NCBI GenBank assembly: GCA_941918925.1
Contig: OW799237.1
Span: forward strand, 69,247,626 to 69,311,625
Length of the DNA stretch: 64,000 nt
Direction: 5' to 3'
DNA from: Phyto melanocephala
Taxonomy: Eukaryota; Arthropoda; Insecta; Diptera; Rhinophoridae
In this document: positions 34,857 through 46,143 of the stretch, piece by piece
How positions within the stretch are numbered: the stretch's first letter is position 1
Layout: each line of letters begins with the position of its first letter
Notes under the pieces: model-generated
Told to the model about the DNA's origin: nothing
Database searches by the model: none
What the model saw: the letters and a program-made list of their open reading frames with translations, nothing else
Made by a program: the position numbers and the translations under genes

Positions 34857-34864
34857 ATTACGAT

Positions 34865-35410
34865 ACAAGGTTTGGTAACTTTTCAAGTGACAATAAAAAT
34901 CATTATAGGAAAAATGGGGGCATTTTGTTGATATTTGTATGTGAATATATAGGAAAATCTAATTGGCATAACTCCGGAACCACTGCGTCGATTTCGTAGA
35001 AATTTCACATAACCCATCTTTAGACCAAACGTAACCTGAAATTTTGAAAAATTTTGGAAAAAGTGCTCGAAAATTGGATTCATTGAATTCGTTCCTGCAG
35101 AAGAAGTCGTAGAGGCCATTTGAATGACGTTTTATTTAGAACCTAATTGTATCGATTGTACTTCACATTTAATAAAAAACTTTTGAATTTCCTTAACAAT
35201 AACTGTTTTTTTTTTTTTTTTAAGAAATCATATTACCCTTATTGGAAAACCTTTTTTATGAATATTTATAATTTTATGAACAATAAAATAATCAGCTGAC
35301 GAATCAAGACTAACCAGATGAATAAGTTTCTATATTCGTCAGTCCAACCTGTTCTGAAAATGTCCCATCTATTTCACTTATGAAAGCTTGGGAGGCTTTT
35401 CCCTTTGAAT
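34865..35410. other. no clear gene; short MITE fragment
   Basis: Mostly unassigned. AATCAGCTGACGAATCAAGAC at 35290-35310 resembles part of the 57286-57494 MITE (reverse strand). No coding region recognised. Confidence 0.35.
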
Positions 35411-35441
35411 TTCGTAACGTGAAAATAAATTGTAAGTTCAT

Positions 35442-35690
35442 ATGAATTTAAAAAAAGTTATATGGAAGAAAGGGCATTTACAGTTTAATGACCAACAGCT
35501 AAAATTTAGAAGAGACGACAGATTACCAGACAACGTAATAAATCTAACAACACCATATCAAATTGGGAGTCATATGTTTCCTGAAACTCTAGAGCAACAT
35601 ATAGTTGAAGAAACAAATATGCTGGCATTGAATTATGAATTTGGTATCAAGCTATATTGGCGGTTAACCCACATTAAACGGTGTTAAAAA
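35442..35690 (+). pseudogene. piggyBac-type transposase relic (N-terminal part)
   Basis: One frame reads WKKGHLQFNDQQLKFR, then LPDNVINLTTPYQIGSHMF, then LEQHIVEETNMLAL. The TPY(Q)...F...L...IVEETN pattern is the conserved N-terminal region of piggyBac transposases. It is a fragment of 81 codons. The C-terminal counterpart is at 27.1 kb, but whether both came from one family cannot be judged by eye. Confidence 0.65.
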
Positions 35691-35989
35691 CAAAACAATG
35701 CAATTACCAACTGCATTTGAAAAAAAGGACAAAATTATTAGGACGATTCTGTGTCCTCAAATTCGTTTAAAAGCAATATATGTAGTAGTAGTATGTATTT
35801 AAGTATGTCATTTATATTGTTTTTGTTCTCTATTAATGTATAAATTTTGATCAAATATTTTTTTAAAGTAATAATATAATATTAAATATTAATAAATTTA
35901 AAAAATACAAAATTTTGTTTCGAACTTTTCATAGACTTTTTTGTTCGGCAGTTAATGCCCAGTGTATCTTATAAGATACAACCACTTTT

Positions 35990-36667
35990 TATACCCTTCA
36001 CCTGTGGTGCACAAGGGTATACATAGCTTTGTCATTCCGTTTGTAATTTCTACAATTTTCATATCCGACCCGACAAGGTATATATTTTCTGAAAGCTTAT
36101 GAATAGAGGAGTCGATTAAGCCCTGACCGTCTGTCCGTGTGTTGATTGAAATCAACTTTTAGAAGCAACAATATGTTCTTCAGATCTGTATATGGTAACA
36201 ATCTCTTGGATATATCTAGGAATGAATCGCTATTGAAATTCAGCACAATCGCCCCATAACTTTCTGAGATATGAGCAAAAAACCACGACCACCTCGTTTT
36301 TTTCACAATTACAACAACAACCTACATACATACTGGCTAAAGTAAACGTGGCATCGAATTCCAGCTGAGCGAAAAAAATTTTATTTGATTTTATTTAATA
36401 TATTATTTATATTTTATTTTTTTTATATATTTTTTTATTTTTTTAAAAATTTTTTTACAAATTTTAATTTTTTTTGTATGTTTTTTTTTTTATTTTAATA
36501 TATTTTTTTTTTTTGTAATTTTTTTTTTGTTTGTTTGTATGTTTTCAACATGTATGTACGTATTTGATATGCGATGAATGGTGATGCAAACAATTGTTAT
36601 TGCATGACTACACGTTGTGAAGGGTATAAAAGATTCAGCACGGCCGAACATAGGACTGTTACTTGTT
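35990..36667 (+). mobile_element. DINE-1/Helentron-like element, full length
   Basis: Starts TATACCCTTCACCTGTGGTG and ends with GAAGGGTATAAAAGATT, the TTCAGCACGGCCGAA hairpin and GACTGTTACTTGTTT. Same subtype as 2957-3672. The next copy starts only 39 bp downstream. Confidence 0.8.
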
Positions 36668-36818
36668 TTTATTAACCGCAAACTGTCATCTGTGTATGTA
36701 ATTATTATACCCTTTACTTGTGGTGCACGAGGGTATACATATATAGCTTTGTCATTTCGTTTGTAATTTCTACAATTTTAATTTCCGACACCATAAAAGC
36801 TTATGAATAGAGAAGTCG

Positions 36819-38751
36819 CACAGAGGAGTATTTGACCTGAAAAGCTGGACGAAAAAGCAAAACTGAATTTTAAGAAATCTTAAGTACGCAGCTCGACAGA
36901 CAACAATATTTTACATTATATTGTAAATTTTGAAGACTTTTAGTTGCGATTTGTAGCTCTGAGACCCTGCTAAAGTTAGGAAAGTGAAGAAAATTGTATG
37001 AGATTTAAATGTTTTTTTTCGGTTTCTGGATGTTTATATGATTTTTTTGCGGCTAAACGAATAAATGATTTTTTTTTCGCTGAAAGGTTTGATCAAAAGT
37101 TATTTAAAAAAGAAAAAAAAATTTAAATATGTAGAATATTCATGTTGAAACAATTCGTTTAAAAGCTAAAAAAAAATATAGACTTTTTTTGCAAAAAAAT
37201 AAAAAGAAGAGGTATTTGAAAGTGAGGTTAGCATCTCTACGAATTATGTTTGATACCAAAATAAAATTTGGAATCTCTAATTTTAGAAACAAAAAAAAAA
37301 ACTTTGCGCAAGTTTGCGCCATTATTTATGACGATTTTTTTTAAATTTTCACATTTCTTCCATTTTTGCTCATTAGGCACTTTTTCTTATACATTTATAT
37401 CGTCATAAACTTTTATGTATTTTGAATTATTGATTTCAACTGTTATTCACATCACTTTTAACACTTTGTAATGTTAATACCTGCCTATATTTATAAATTT
37501 CAAAAATTCTTTATTATCCATAATAGTTATAAGGGAATGTCACACACATCCCCATAAAGGATATTTTATATACCTGCTCTACAAAACATTATATGTTAAA
37601 AAAAAATATACGTACCTAATAAAAATAATTATTAAAAGCATTAATCACAAAAATAAGTTTACAAAAAATAAATACAGGTACATAAAAAATACATGGACAC
37701 CCAGGTATCAGAAGAAGCTGCCGAGGCCAGAAATAAGCACTTACGATTATATCGTACAAATTATTCGAGGAAATTCAGCAGAAGCGATGCAAATCGAGAT
37801 GTCTTGAATAGGTTATTTATGGGCAGTGACCCTGCAGTACACAAAAAGAACGGATTAATAAAAAAGCTTTTTCATCAGAAACCATCACACCTCTTCTTCC
37901 TGATACCGATGATGCAGCTAATAAGGATATACATACGACATAATAATTATTAAGGAATTTTTATTAGTTTAACTTCTCCGTATATTAAGTATTAAATAAT
38001 ATAAAATAAATATAATAAAGCCTTTTTTAATAAAAAAAAAATACTGTTTCATAAGAGCCTTACAATTTTCAAAATTTTTTTTGAATTAGACCGTAAATCA
38101 TAATATGTATGCGTGTACATACAGTCTGTTAAGAATGAGTTTAAACCTTTAAAATCAACATTTGTTAATTGAGTTTTACTATTTATACCGACTTTCATAG
38201 GAATGTTGCTTTTGGAAAAATCTTAAAAATTTAATTTTTTGGTTCTTTAATTTTTTTTATTGCATTTTGAAAACAAAAAAGGCAACGAATTTTGCAGGAA
38301 AATTTGTTTTTTTCGCCATTAATTTTTAATAACTCCGAAAAAGTAATAGATAGAAAAGAAATGTGTTTTGTTAGCAGAATTTTCCGGTGCATATTCTAAT
38401 CCTCCTCCTATTAAAATCGGAGAACCCGTTTTCAAGTTATGACAAAATTTATAAGGAAACACAACGATTTAGGGGGTGAAATATGCCACGCCTTCAAAAG
38501 AAAATTCTTACGTACTAGAGAAAACTGGAAAACAGATTTGAATTGAGGGCATCACAGTTCATATAGTCCACATACTTTTATTTCTATGAGAGACTAAAAA
38601 ATTTTTTTTTGCGCAGTGTAATTTTTTCAAAATCTGGCACTAGATTTCTTATATCATACTACACCTAAAACTATCAAAGAACTAGAAATTTGAATTCAAA
38701 AAACACGTTTAATAATTTTGGCCAGCTTTTCAGGCAAAAAACTCCTCTGTG
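36819..38751 (+). mobile_element. TIR element with AGTCG target duplication
   Basis: 1,933 bp. The ends CACAGAGGAGTATTTGACCT and (reverse complement) CACAGAGGAGTTTTTTGCCT continue as a similar 30-bp inverted repeat through CTGAAAAGCTGG. AGTCG is repeated at 36814-36818 and 38752-38756, and the host DINE reads across cleanly when the element is removed. A CACA-type terminus with a 5-bp duplication resembles Transib elements, but no transposase core was found, so the class is open. Confidence 0.75.
37693..38025 (+). pseudogene. decayed transposon-encoded C-terminal fragment
   Basis: An 86-codon frame contains EARNKHLRLYRTNYSRKFSR and NRDVLNRLFMGSDP. After a likely one-base slip in the A-run near 37863, a second frame continues ETITPLLPDTDDAA. 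The EARNK...R...H/Y.RK.SR...N.D...RL..SDP pattern is one I associate with a recurrent protein tail in arthropod mobile-element ORFs; I cannot name the family. It lies inside the 36819-38751 element. Confidence 0.4.
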
Positions 38752-40787
38752 AGTCGATTAAGCCCTGACCGTCTGTCCATGTGTTGGTTGAAATAAACTT
38801 TTAGAAGCAACTAGATGTTCCTCAGATCTGCGCATGGTATCCACCTTTTAAAAATATACGGGAATGAATCGCTATTGAAATTCAGCACAAATTTTTTTCA
38901 GCTTCTAGACAACCGAGAGAGTAAATGTCTTAAAGGACTTAACTAGCACAATAAAAGCACCATAAAAAACTTTAAATTTATGTTGGCCGCCACTACAAAA
39001 TGGCGGAAAATAAATTTATATATGAGCCAAATCTGGTATTTTAAAATTTTACTTCTTGAGCTCCCTCAATATTGGTATCAAATTAAAGGGCTTGACCAGT
39101 CGAATACAGTAAATTATTCTAAAATGTAAAATCCAAGATGGCGTCTAAAACAAAATGGCGAATAAAATTTTTTTAACCCCACCAATACCCATATCAAATT
39201 AAAGGGCTTGACTAGTTGAATACACTTAATTACAAAAAATTCAAAATCGAGGATGGAGTCGGAAATAATAAAGAAAAAGGAGTGTTACATGAAAAATAGG
39301 TTAAGCTACGATGTGAGATTATACCTATGGACATGATGGTGAAGGGTATTATCAGATTCGGCACGGCCGAATATAACATTATTACTTGTTTTTTAAATTT
39401 GTTTTTTTCGCCATTAAATTTTTAATAACTCCGAAAAAGTAATAGATAGAAAAGAAATGTGTTTTGTTAGCAGAATTTTCCGGTGCATATTCTAATCCTC
39501 CTCCTATTAAAATCGGAGAACCCGTTTTCAAGTTATGACAAAATTTATAAGGAAACACAACGATTTAGGGGGTGAAATATGCCACGCCTTCAAAAGAAAA
39601 TTCTTACGTACTAGAGAAAACTGGAAAACAGATTTGAATTGAGGGCATCACAGTTCATATAGTCCACATACTTTTATTTCTATGAGAGACTAAAAAATTT
39701 TTTTTTGCGCAGTGTAATTTTTTCAAAATCTGGCACTAGATTTCTTATATCATACTACACCTAAAACTATCAAAGAACTAGAAATTTGAATTCAAAAAAC
39801 ACGTTTAATAATTTTGGCCAGCTTTTCAGGCAAAAAACTCCTCTGTGAGTCGATTAAGCCCTGACCGTCTGTCCATGTGTTGGTTGAAATAAACTTTTAG
39901 AAGCAACTAGATGTTCCTCAGATCTAAAACAGATTTGAATTGAGGGCATCACAGTTCATATAGTCCACATACTTTTATTTCTATGAGAGACTAAAAAATT
40001 TTTTTTTGCGCAGTGTAATTTTTTCAAAATCTGGCACTAGATTTCTTATATCATACTACACCTAAAACTATCAAAGAACTAGAAATTTGAATTCAAAAAA
40101 CACGTTTAATAATTTTGGCCAGCTTTTCAGGCAAAAAACTCCTCTGTGAGTCGATTAAGCCCTGACCGTCTGTCCATGTGTTGGTTGAAATAAACTTTTA
40201 GAAGCAACTAGATGTTCCTCAGATCTGCGCATGGTATCCACCTTTTAAAAATATACGGGAATGAATCGCTATTAAAATTCAGCACAAATTTTTTTCAGCT
40301 TCTAGACAACCGAGAGAGTAAATGTCTAAAAGGACTTAACTAGCACAATAAAAGCACCATAAAAAACTTTAAATTTATGTTGGCCGCCACTACAAAATTG
40401 CGGAAAATAAATTTATATATGAGCCAAATCTGGTATTTTAAAATTTTACTTCTTGAGCTCCCTCAATATTGGTATCAAATTAAAGGGCTTGACCAGTCGA
40501 ATACAGTAAATTATTCTAAAATGTAAAATCCAAGATGGCGTCTAAAACAAAATGGCGAATAAAATTTTTTTAACCCCATCAATACCCATATCAAATTAAA
40601 GGGCTTGACTAGTTGAATACACTTAATTACAAAAAATTCAAAATCGAGGATGGAGTCGGAAATAATAAAGAAAAAGGAGTGTTACATGAAAAATAGGTTA
40701 AGCTACGATGTGAGATTATACCTATGGACATGATGGTGAAGGGTATTATCAGATTCGGCACGGCCGAATATAACATTATTACTTGTT
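38302..40787 (+). repeat. 1,096-bp tandem duplication plus nested 301-bp one
   Basis: The sequence from 38302 (TTTGTTTTTTTCGCC) to 39392 is repeated from 39397 at an offset of 1,096 bp. Within the second copy, 39625-39925 is immediately repeated at 39926-40226 (offset 301 bp), after which the unit runs on to 40787. Only a handful of differences were noticed (for example ACAAAATGGCGG versus ACAAAATTGCGG). Each unit repeats the right TIR of the 36819-38751 element and the tail of the DINE, and so creates extra DINE 3' ends. Confidence 0.9.
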
Positions 40788-40806
40788 GTAAATAACGTGG
40801 TTTTTT

Positions 40807-41597
40807 TATACCCTTCACACAGTGGAAAAGGGTATATATAGGTTTGTCATTCCGTGTGAAATTTCTACAATTTTCATTTCCGAACCCATAAAGTATATAT
40901 TTTCTGAAAGCTTATGAATTGGGGAGTCGATTAAGCTTTGTCAGTCTGTCTGTCTGTCTGTCCGTGTGTATGTTGAAATCAACTTTTTGAAGCCCCCCGA
41001 CATAGGTTGGACCCGGGTAAGGTATTAAAATATCATAAATATTCGGGAGTAGATCGGTATTGAAAATCAGAAACATTGGTACATAAACAACTGAGATATG
41101 AGCAAAAACCCACGACCACCTCGATTTTTTTTTCACAAAAACAACATTACAACAACAACATACATACATACAAACGTGTATACTGGTTAAAGAAAACGTG
41201 GCATCGAATCCCAGCTGAGGCAAAAAAAAATTTTTTTAAGTTTTTTAAAATTTTTTTTTTTTATTTTTTATATAACATATTATTTATATTTTTATTATTT
41301 TTTTTTTAAATTTTTTTAATTTTTTTTTTTATTTTTTTTTTTGTTTTATATATTTTATATATATAATAATTTTTTTTTTTAAATTTTTTTTATTTTTTTT
41401 TTGTTTTTTTAACATACCTACGTGAATTTATAATTTTACAATGGGATGTTTTTATATATGTATGTATGTATGTTTTTATATGTATGTACGTATTTCATAT
41501 GGGATGAATGGTGACACAAACTACTGTTATTGCATGACTACACGTTGTGAAGGGTATATAAGATTCGGCACGGCCGAATATAGCGCTCTTACTTGTT
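40807..41597 (+). mobile_element. DINE-1/Helentron-like element, full length
   Basis: Starts TATACCCTTCACACAGTGG and ends GATTCGGCACGGCCGAATAT then GCGCTCTTACTTGTTT. Same subtype as 29780-30546 but inverted. It contains a CTGTCTGTCTGT expansion. Confidence 0.8.
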
Positions 41598-41689
41598 TTT
41601 ATATAATATTTTACATAATCTGTTTTTTTAACAAAATTTAGGAATTTGTGGGCATTTAAGGGTTAAATTGGCACGGGAAAAAACTATGT

Positions 41690-41755
41690 CAAGGCGAATT
41701 CATTATTATTATAAATAACAAGGCATATGTATAAATTCGCCTTGAACTATGTGAA
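41690..41755. repeat. short hairpin
   Basis: ACTATGTCAAGGCGAATTCAT is matched by the inverted ATAAATTCGCCTTGAACTATG about 30 bp away (stem about 14 bp). Possibly a very small MITE. Confidence 0.4.
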
Positions 41756-41851
41756 CATAAAAACTTTAGACAACTTAGCCAACATTTATGCAAAAAAAGT
41801 AGATCAGCTGTGTTGCCAACACCACCTAATAAATAAATTCGATGTACCTAC

Positions 41852-42951
41852 TAAACTGCTGCATGAACAGCCTCATACAGTGATCATGTTTATGTGTCAA
41901 TGAATAAACAGCTAACATCGAACACAAACTAGCTAACTGAGTACATGTTTGATCGAGTTTAACATTAGTAATCAAATGTTTGTTTATGTTGTAATCACAG
42001 TGAATACTGTTCGGTGTTCAATGAATTCTGTTCGATGTTCATGAACAGAAGGCATTGTTCGAACAGAAACAACCAGTTCGAATACTCATGTTGTATTGCG
42101 TTTCCATACGGTAATTGTTTTTATTTTTATTTTCTTTTTATTAAGAATGAATTCTGTTCTGTTAAAGTTTTCAGTAACACGAGGCTTGCAATTTACGTAC
42201 ACTAACGGTTTTATTATTTATTTTTTAGAAAAAAGAACTTAAAAATGACCTTTAAATACGGTCATTATAAATAATTTTATTAGTTTTTAGGGTTATTTTA
42301 TTTATTTTTTTTAATATTGATCTCCTTAATTTGTAAGCTCCTTTCATTAAATGAGTAATTCTACGAGGAATGTGCCTGGTTTTTCGCTTTTTTATTTCAT
42401 TTTAAAACAATCTTTTATTTTCATATGTAAATACAATACATAGGTATACCTTAAATAATACGTGAAATAATAGTGAATATATTAAATGAAAAAAATAAAA
42501 CATTGTTTTTTAAGATTTAAAATATGTATTGCATTTTTATTTTTACAAAATATGCATATACAAAAAATATATACATATACCTTATAAAATGCATTTAAAA
42601 ATATTAAGGCAGTATTTAAAAAAAAACAAATAAATTGATCGGAACTACCTACTGCATTTATTTTCTTTTTATATAATTTTTTTAATGTGTTTGAACTTTG
42701 ATTGAATACGCTGATCTTTTATTATTGTTTGAACTGTTCAAAACTATTTTCACTACGTTTACTAGTGTTCATGATTATGAATACATATAATCGGTCGTAT
42801 TCATGTTTATGATCATACTTGTTTGGTAGTGTTTATTGTTCATACTTGTCCACTCATCGGTACTTGTCGGCAATAAACACAAACAAATTAAACATAAAAA
42901 ATAAAGTGAGCGTTTTCAGACACAGATTTTCTGTGTTCATGCAGCAGTCTA
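41852..42951. mobile_element. hAT-like non-autonomous element
   Basis: 1,100 bp. The inverted ends are TAAACTGCTGCATGAACA on the left and TAGACTGCTGCATGAACA on the right. They are flanked by a perfect 8-bp repeat GTACCTAC at 41844-41851 and 42952-42959. No ORF of note. The ends are packed with GTTCA/TGAAC and CATGTTTATG motifs, typical of subterminal transposase-binding repeats in hAT derivatives. Confidence 0.82.
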
Positions 42952-43026
42952 GTACCTACCCCCTTGGTAAGAAAAAGCTTTTTATCAAAAAAAGTTAGAG
43001 AAAGAATAATATTTGACAATTATTAA

Positions 43027-43959
43027 CGGCCCTTTTCACAATCTGTGATTATATTAATTTAACAGGAACATTAACAAACCGCCGATATCGTTAACCGAAA
43101 CTATTTAACATACGGTTAGTGTTTTGCGTTTCACCATCTTTCGGTTAGTTAACACTAACATTATAGAAAAAGTATAGTAATACTGGTTTTTATTATTTAC
43201 GAAAAATAGTGGAATGAAAGAAAATAATCAAAAAATATTATACAAAAATTCTTTGCAATTTTTTGATGAAAGACAAATATATATTTAAAATAAATTTTTT
43301 ACTTAAAATAGTTTAAATACAGTTCCTTGGCAAGTATAAATTTTTATAAGTTATTTTATTATAATATTCTTATTATAAACGCCACCAAAAACTGGTGGGG
43401 GTATATTCATTTTGTCATTCCGTTTGTAACGTAAATTTTTATCATTATCTCAACTTCATATAATTTCTCTATTAATTAAGATTTTGGAAGAATAAAGGAC
43501 TATATATAAATATCTAAGTTGTATTTATTAGCAGAAACTTTATTGACACGCCTACTTTAACGTCCACTTTGAAAGACTAAATTTACGAAAACATTTTAAT
43601 AGCATATCGAAGTTATAAAAAGAAAGTGATACATATTTTAGTATAAAGATATTATTGCATAGCGATTATTGCGAAAAACAAAATAATAAATTTTGTACTA
43701 TAAAAGAACATCAAATTGGTGGTGGGTATAAAAGATTCGGCACAGCCGAATTTAGTGATCTTACTTGTTTATTTTTATTTAAATAAAAACCTTTAACCGG
43801 AAGATTTTGTTCGGTTAAATTTAACAGAGACTTTTTGATTAATCTCTGCCGGTATATATATATATATTATATGCTAACCGTACTTTGTGAAATTCAATTT
43901 TGCCTAACTTACGGTTAAAGTTCATGTTAAATTATAATCGCACTTTGTGAAAGGGGCCG
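43027..43959. mobile_element. Harbinger-like MITE carrying a DINE
   Basis: The ends CGGCCCTTTTCACAATCTG and (inverted) CGGCCCCTTTCACAAAGTG form a terminal repeat of about 45 bp flanked by TAA (43024-43026 and 43960-43962). A GGCCC-type end with a 3-bp TAA duplication fits PIF/Harbinger. The interior has many GGTTAA/TTAACC words. A subfamily-B DINE is inserted at 43376-43770, leaving an original length of about 540 bp. Confidence 0.7.
43376..43770 (+). mobile_element. DINE-1-like element, subfamily B
   Basis: Short complete copy. The 5' end has ACGCCACCAAAAACTGGTGG (a small stem), followed by TATTCATTTTGTCATTCCG, the GACACGCCTACTTTAACGTC motif shared with Drosophila INE-1, and GGTGGTGGGTATAAAAGATT. 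The 3' end is a TTCGGCACAGCCGAA hairpin plus ATCTTACTTGTTT. Confidence 0.75.
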
Positions 43960-44116
43960 TAAGAGTTTTTAAATTTAAACATTGTTGGATTAACTGTTTA
44001 AGCAATCTGGCCAAATTTATCTTACCACGAGTGGCTCTTACAAATCAGCTGTTCTAGAAAACTTTGTTGTCAAAAATATCAAGTGCAAATTTTAAATTTG
44101 CTTGAATATAAATAAA

Positions 44117-45477
44117 ATGTTGTTTCGCACATTGCTACGATGCACTTGGCATAAACAGATAAGGTAATTTAAACAAAATAGTAATAAAATTATGTGTTAC
44201 TGATGAAAAACTAATATTGGTTCACAGAGACTCTACATTACAATTTGGCCAGACAACAAAGTGTTCATTATTGCATCATGTTGGCTTAAACTTAGTAAAT
44301 ACACAAACATCAACAAACCATGGTTTAATATTGCGTTCCATAAGGAGCTCAGCATTTGTCAAGAATTCTTCACGACCTACTCTTCAGCCATTTGAGGCAC
44401 CAAATGGTTCGGTGCCTTCGGGTAATATTTTTAAGGCTTTAGTGTTTACAGGAATGGTATGATTTTCTTTTTAATTTTTTATGAGTAATAATAGTATTAT
44501 CGTTTTAGTTTAGTATAGGTACTTTTTTGGGTGCCACGGTGTTGGAATATGAAAATACTCGTAATATGATGTTGGAAAAGGTCCGACAAGCAAAGTTAGG
44601 TTGGTTGAAAAAAAAACCCAGTCATGAAGATTCTTGGGAAAACATAAAACGTGACATAAGACGCTTATGGGATCAATTGCCATCCGGAGAAAAAGTCTTT
44701 GTACCAATTTGTGCATTAAATATTTTAGTGTTCGGTCTGTGGAGAGTGCCAGCTTTGAGTAGAACAATGACTACTTTTTTTTGTTCAAACCCAGCAGCAC
44801 GTGAGATGAAATATTTATAGGACTAATTTATATATATTACAAATTTTTTTGCAGGTACTGTGTGTTGGCCTATGTTTTTGTCTACATTCAGTCATTATTC
44901 GGCGTTTCATTTGTTTGCCAACATGTATGTTTTACACAGCTTTTCAAATGCTGCGGTACTTTCATTAGGGAAGGAGCAATTCTTAGCAGTTTACTTAACT
45001 GCTGGCGTACTTGCTAGTCTTACAAGTGTTCTTTATAAAGCCCTTACTTTACAGGCAGGACTTTCAATAGGAGCGGTAAAACAATATCATAATTCTTTGA
45101 TGCATTATTAACTTTTTTAATTTTTAGTCTGGTGCCATTATGGCAGTTTTGGCTTATGTTTGTGCACAATATCCTGATACACAATTAAGCATACTATTTT
45201 TACCTATGGTAACATTTTCAGCCGGCTCAGCTATCAAAGTTATCATGGGTATTGATTTTGCAGGCTGTATAATGGGTTGGAAGTTCTTTGATCATGCTGC
45301 GCATTTAGGTGGAGCCGTATTCGGATTGTAAGTTTATTCTTCTTTCATAAAAACCCCTACATATTGATTAATACATATTTTTATTATCAAAGGTTTTGGG
45401 CTTTTTACGGTTTGGACTTATGGCAGAAACGTGTCCCATTCCTTACAATGTATCATGACTGGCGTAAGACTAAGTAG
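44117..45477 (+). CDS. rho-7: PARL-type mitochondrial rhomboid protease
   Basis: An intramembrane serine protease of the inner mitochondrial membrane (PARL in mammals, rhomboid-7 in Drosophila). It cleaves PINK1/OPA1-type substrates and affects mitochondrial fusion and quality control. Coding exons: 44117-44163, 44228-44456, 44509-44800, 44855-45075, 45128-45327, 45393-45477. All junctions are GT/AG and in phase, giving 357 aa. The N-terminus [17 protein letters not shown] is basic and lacks acidic residues, as in a mitochondrial presequence. Hydrophobic helices follow from about residue 80. Conserved motifs include [18 protein letters not shown], the catalytic Ser264 in IGASGAIM and His322 in [10 protein letters not shown]. 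Ser264 is the first codon of exon 5. A polyadenylation signal AATAAA lies at about 45580. Start choice: first ATG, in AATAAAATG context. Confidence 0.95.
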
Positions 45478-45602
45478 TTTCAAATACCATTTATTGTTAA
45501 AACTTTCTAGTATATTTTTATTTACATGAAAACTTAGTTTAAATGCTAAAAATTCTATTAGCATTATTATACGGTGTTAATAAAACTATACATTTGTATA
45601 TA

Positions 45603-46095
45603 AAGGATGTTAAAATTTAGAGTATCATTTTGATTTTGAAATCGCTACAGGGAGATGATCCAAAGCTTTTTGAGTTTTTATGATTTAGACGAAGAGAATA
45701 TATGGTTTTACCAAAATAGTGTCACCACACATCAAGATACAATGAATCTTTTGAAAGAAAAGTTCGAAAATCGCATTTGGAGGACAAACGAATTGGTCAC
45801 CAATATCGTAAAATTAGACTATTTTTTGTGGGTTTTTTCTGAAATCGAAAGTGTATAACAATAATCCCCAAGCAATCCAAAAGCTTAAAAACCTCGAACA
45901 GATATCAACCATTAACAAAAGTTTTTTGAGAATCATTGATAATTTTGGTTAAAAAAAACTAGGACCCCGCCAAAATAATTCTTTATTTTTAACCGCAACC
46001 TATTTAAAAAACAGAAATAAAAATATTTTTAATGTTTAAAAATAAAAATCTTTTTTTCGAAAAATTAAAATGATACCTCAAATTTGTACACCTTT
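45603..46095 (+). mobile_element. mariner-like element, internally deleted
   Basis: Inverted ends of about 36 bp: the left AAGGATGTTAAAATTTAGAG and the right (reverse complement) AAAGGTGTACAAATTTGAGG, both followed by TATCATTTT. TA flanks are consistent with mariner. The interior at 45655-45860 encodes a degenerate transposase piece with IWFYQNSVTTHQDTMNLL and a late KLDYFLWVF. The catalytic Asp of the QQD motif is replaced (YQNS). Dead element filling the gap between the convergent rho-7 and RBM48. Confidence 0.7.
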
Positions 46096-46143
46096 TATTT
46101 TTTCATTATTTTGTTTACCACCGAAAAAAAAGGTAAAATTGCT

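Larger units (their letters stand above)
36706..39392 (+). mobile_element. DINE-1-like element split by a 1.93-kb insertion
   Basis: 5' part 36706-36818 (TATACCCTTTACTTGTGGTG onward) and 3' part 38752-39392 (from AGTCGATTAAGCC to the hairpin and TTACTTGTTT). The join is the AGTCG target duplication of the inserted element. From about 38890 the 3' part carries non-standard sequence, TTTTTTTCAGCTTCTAGACA onward. That includes two imperfect repeats of about 93 bp around ATCAAATTAAAGGGCTTGAC. Confidence 0.75.

Noticed and set aside
36097..36306. Small ORFs with SWFFAHIS or SWVFAHIS patterns (also 7256, 40912)
   Set aside because: These translate the conserved DINE block around GAGCAAAAACCCACGACCAC, in both strands and several frames; not protein-coding.
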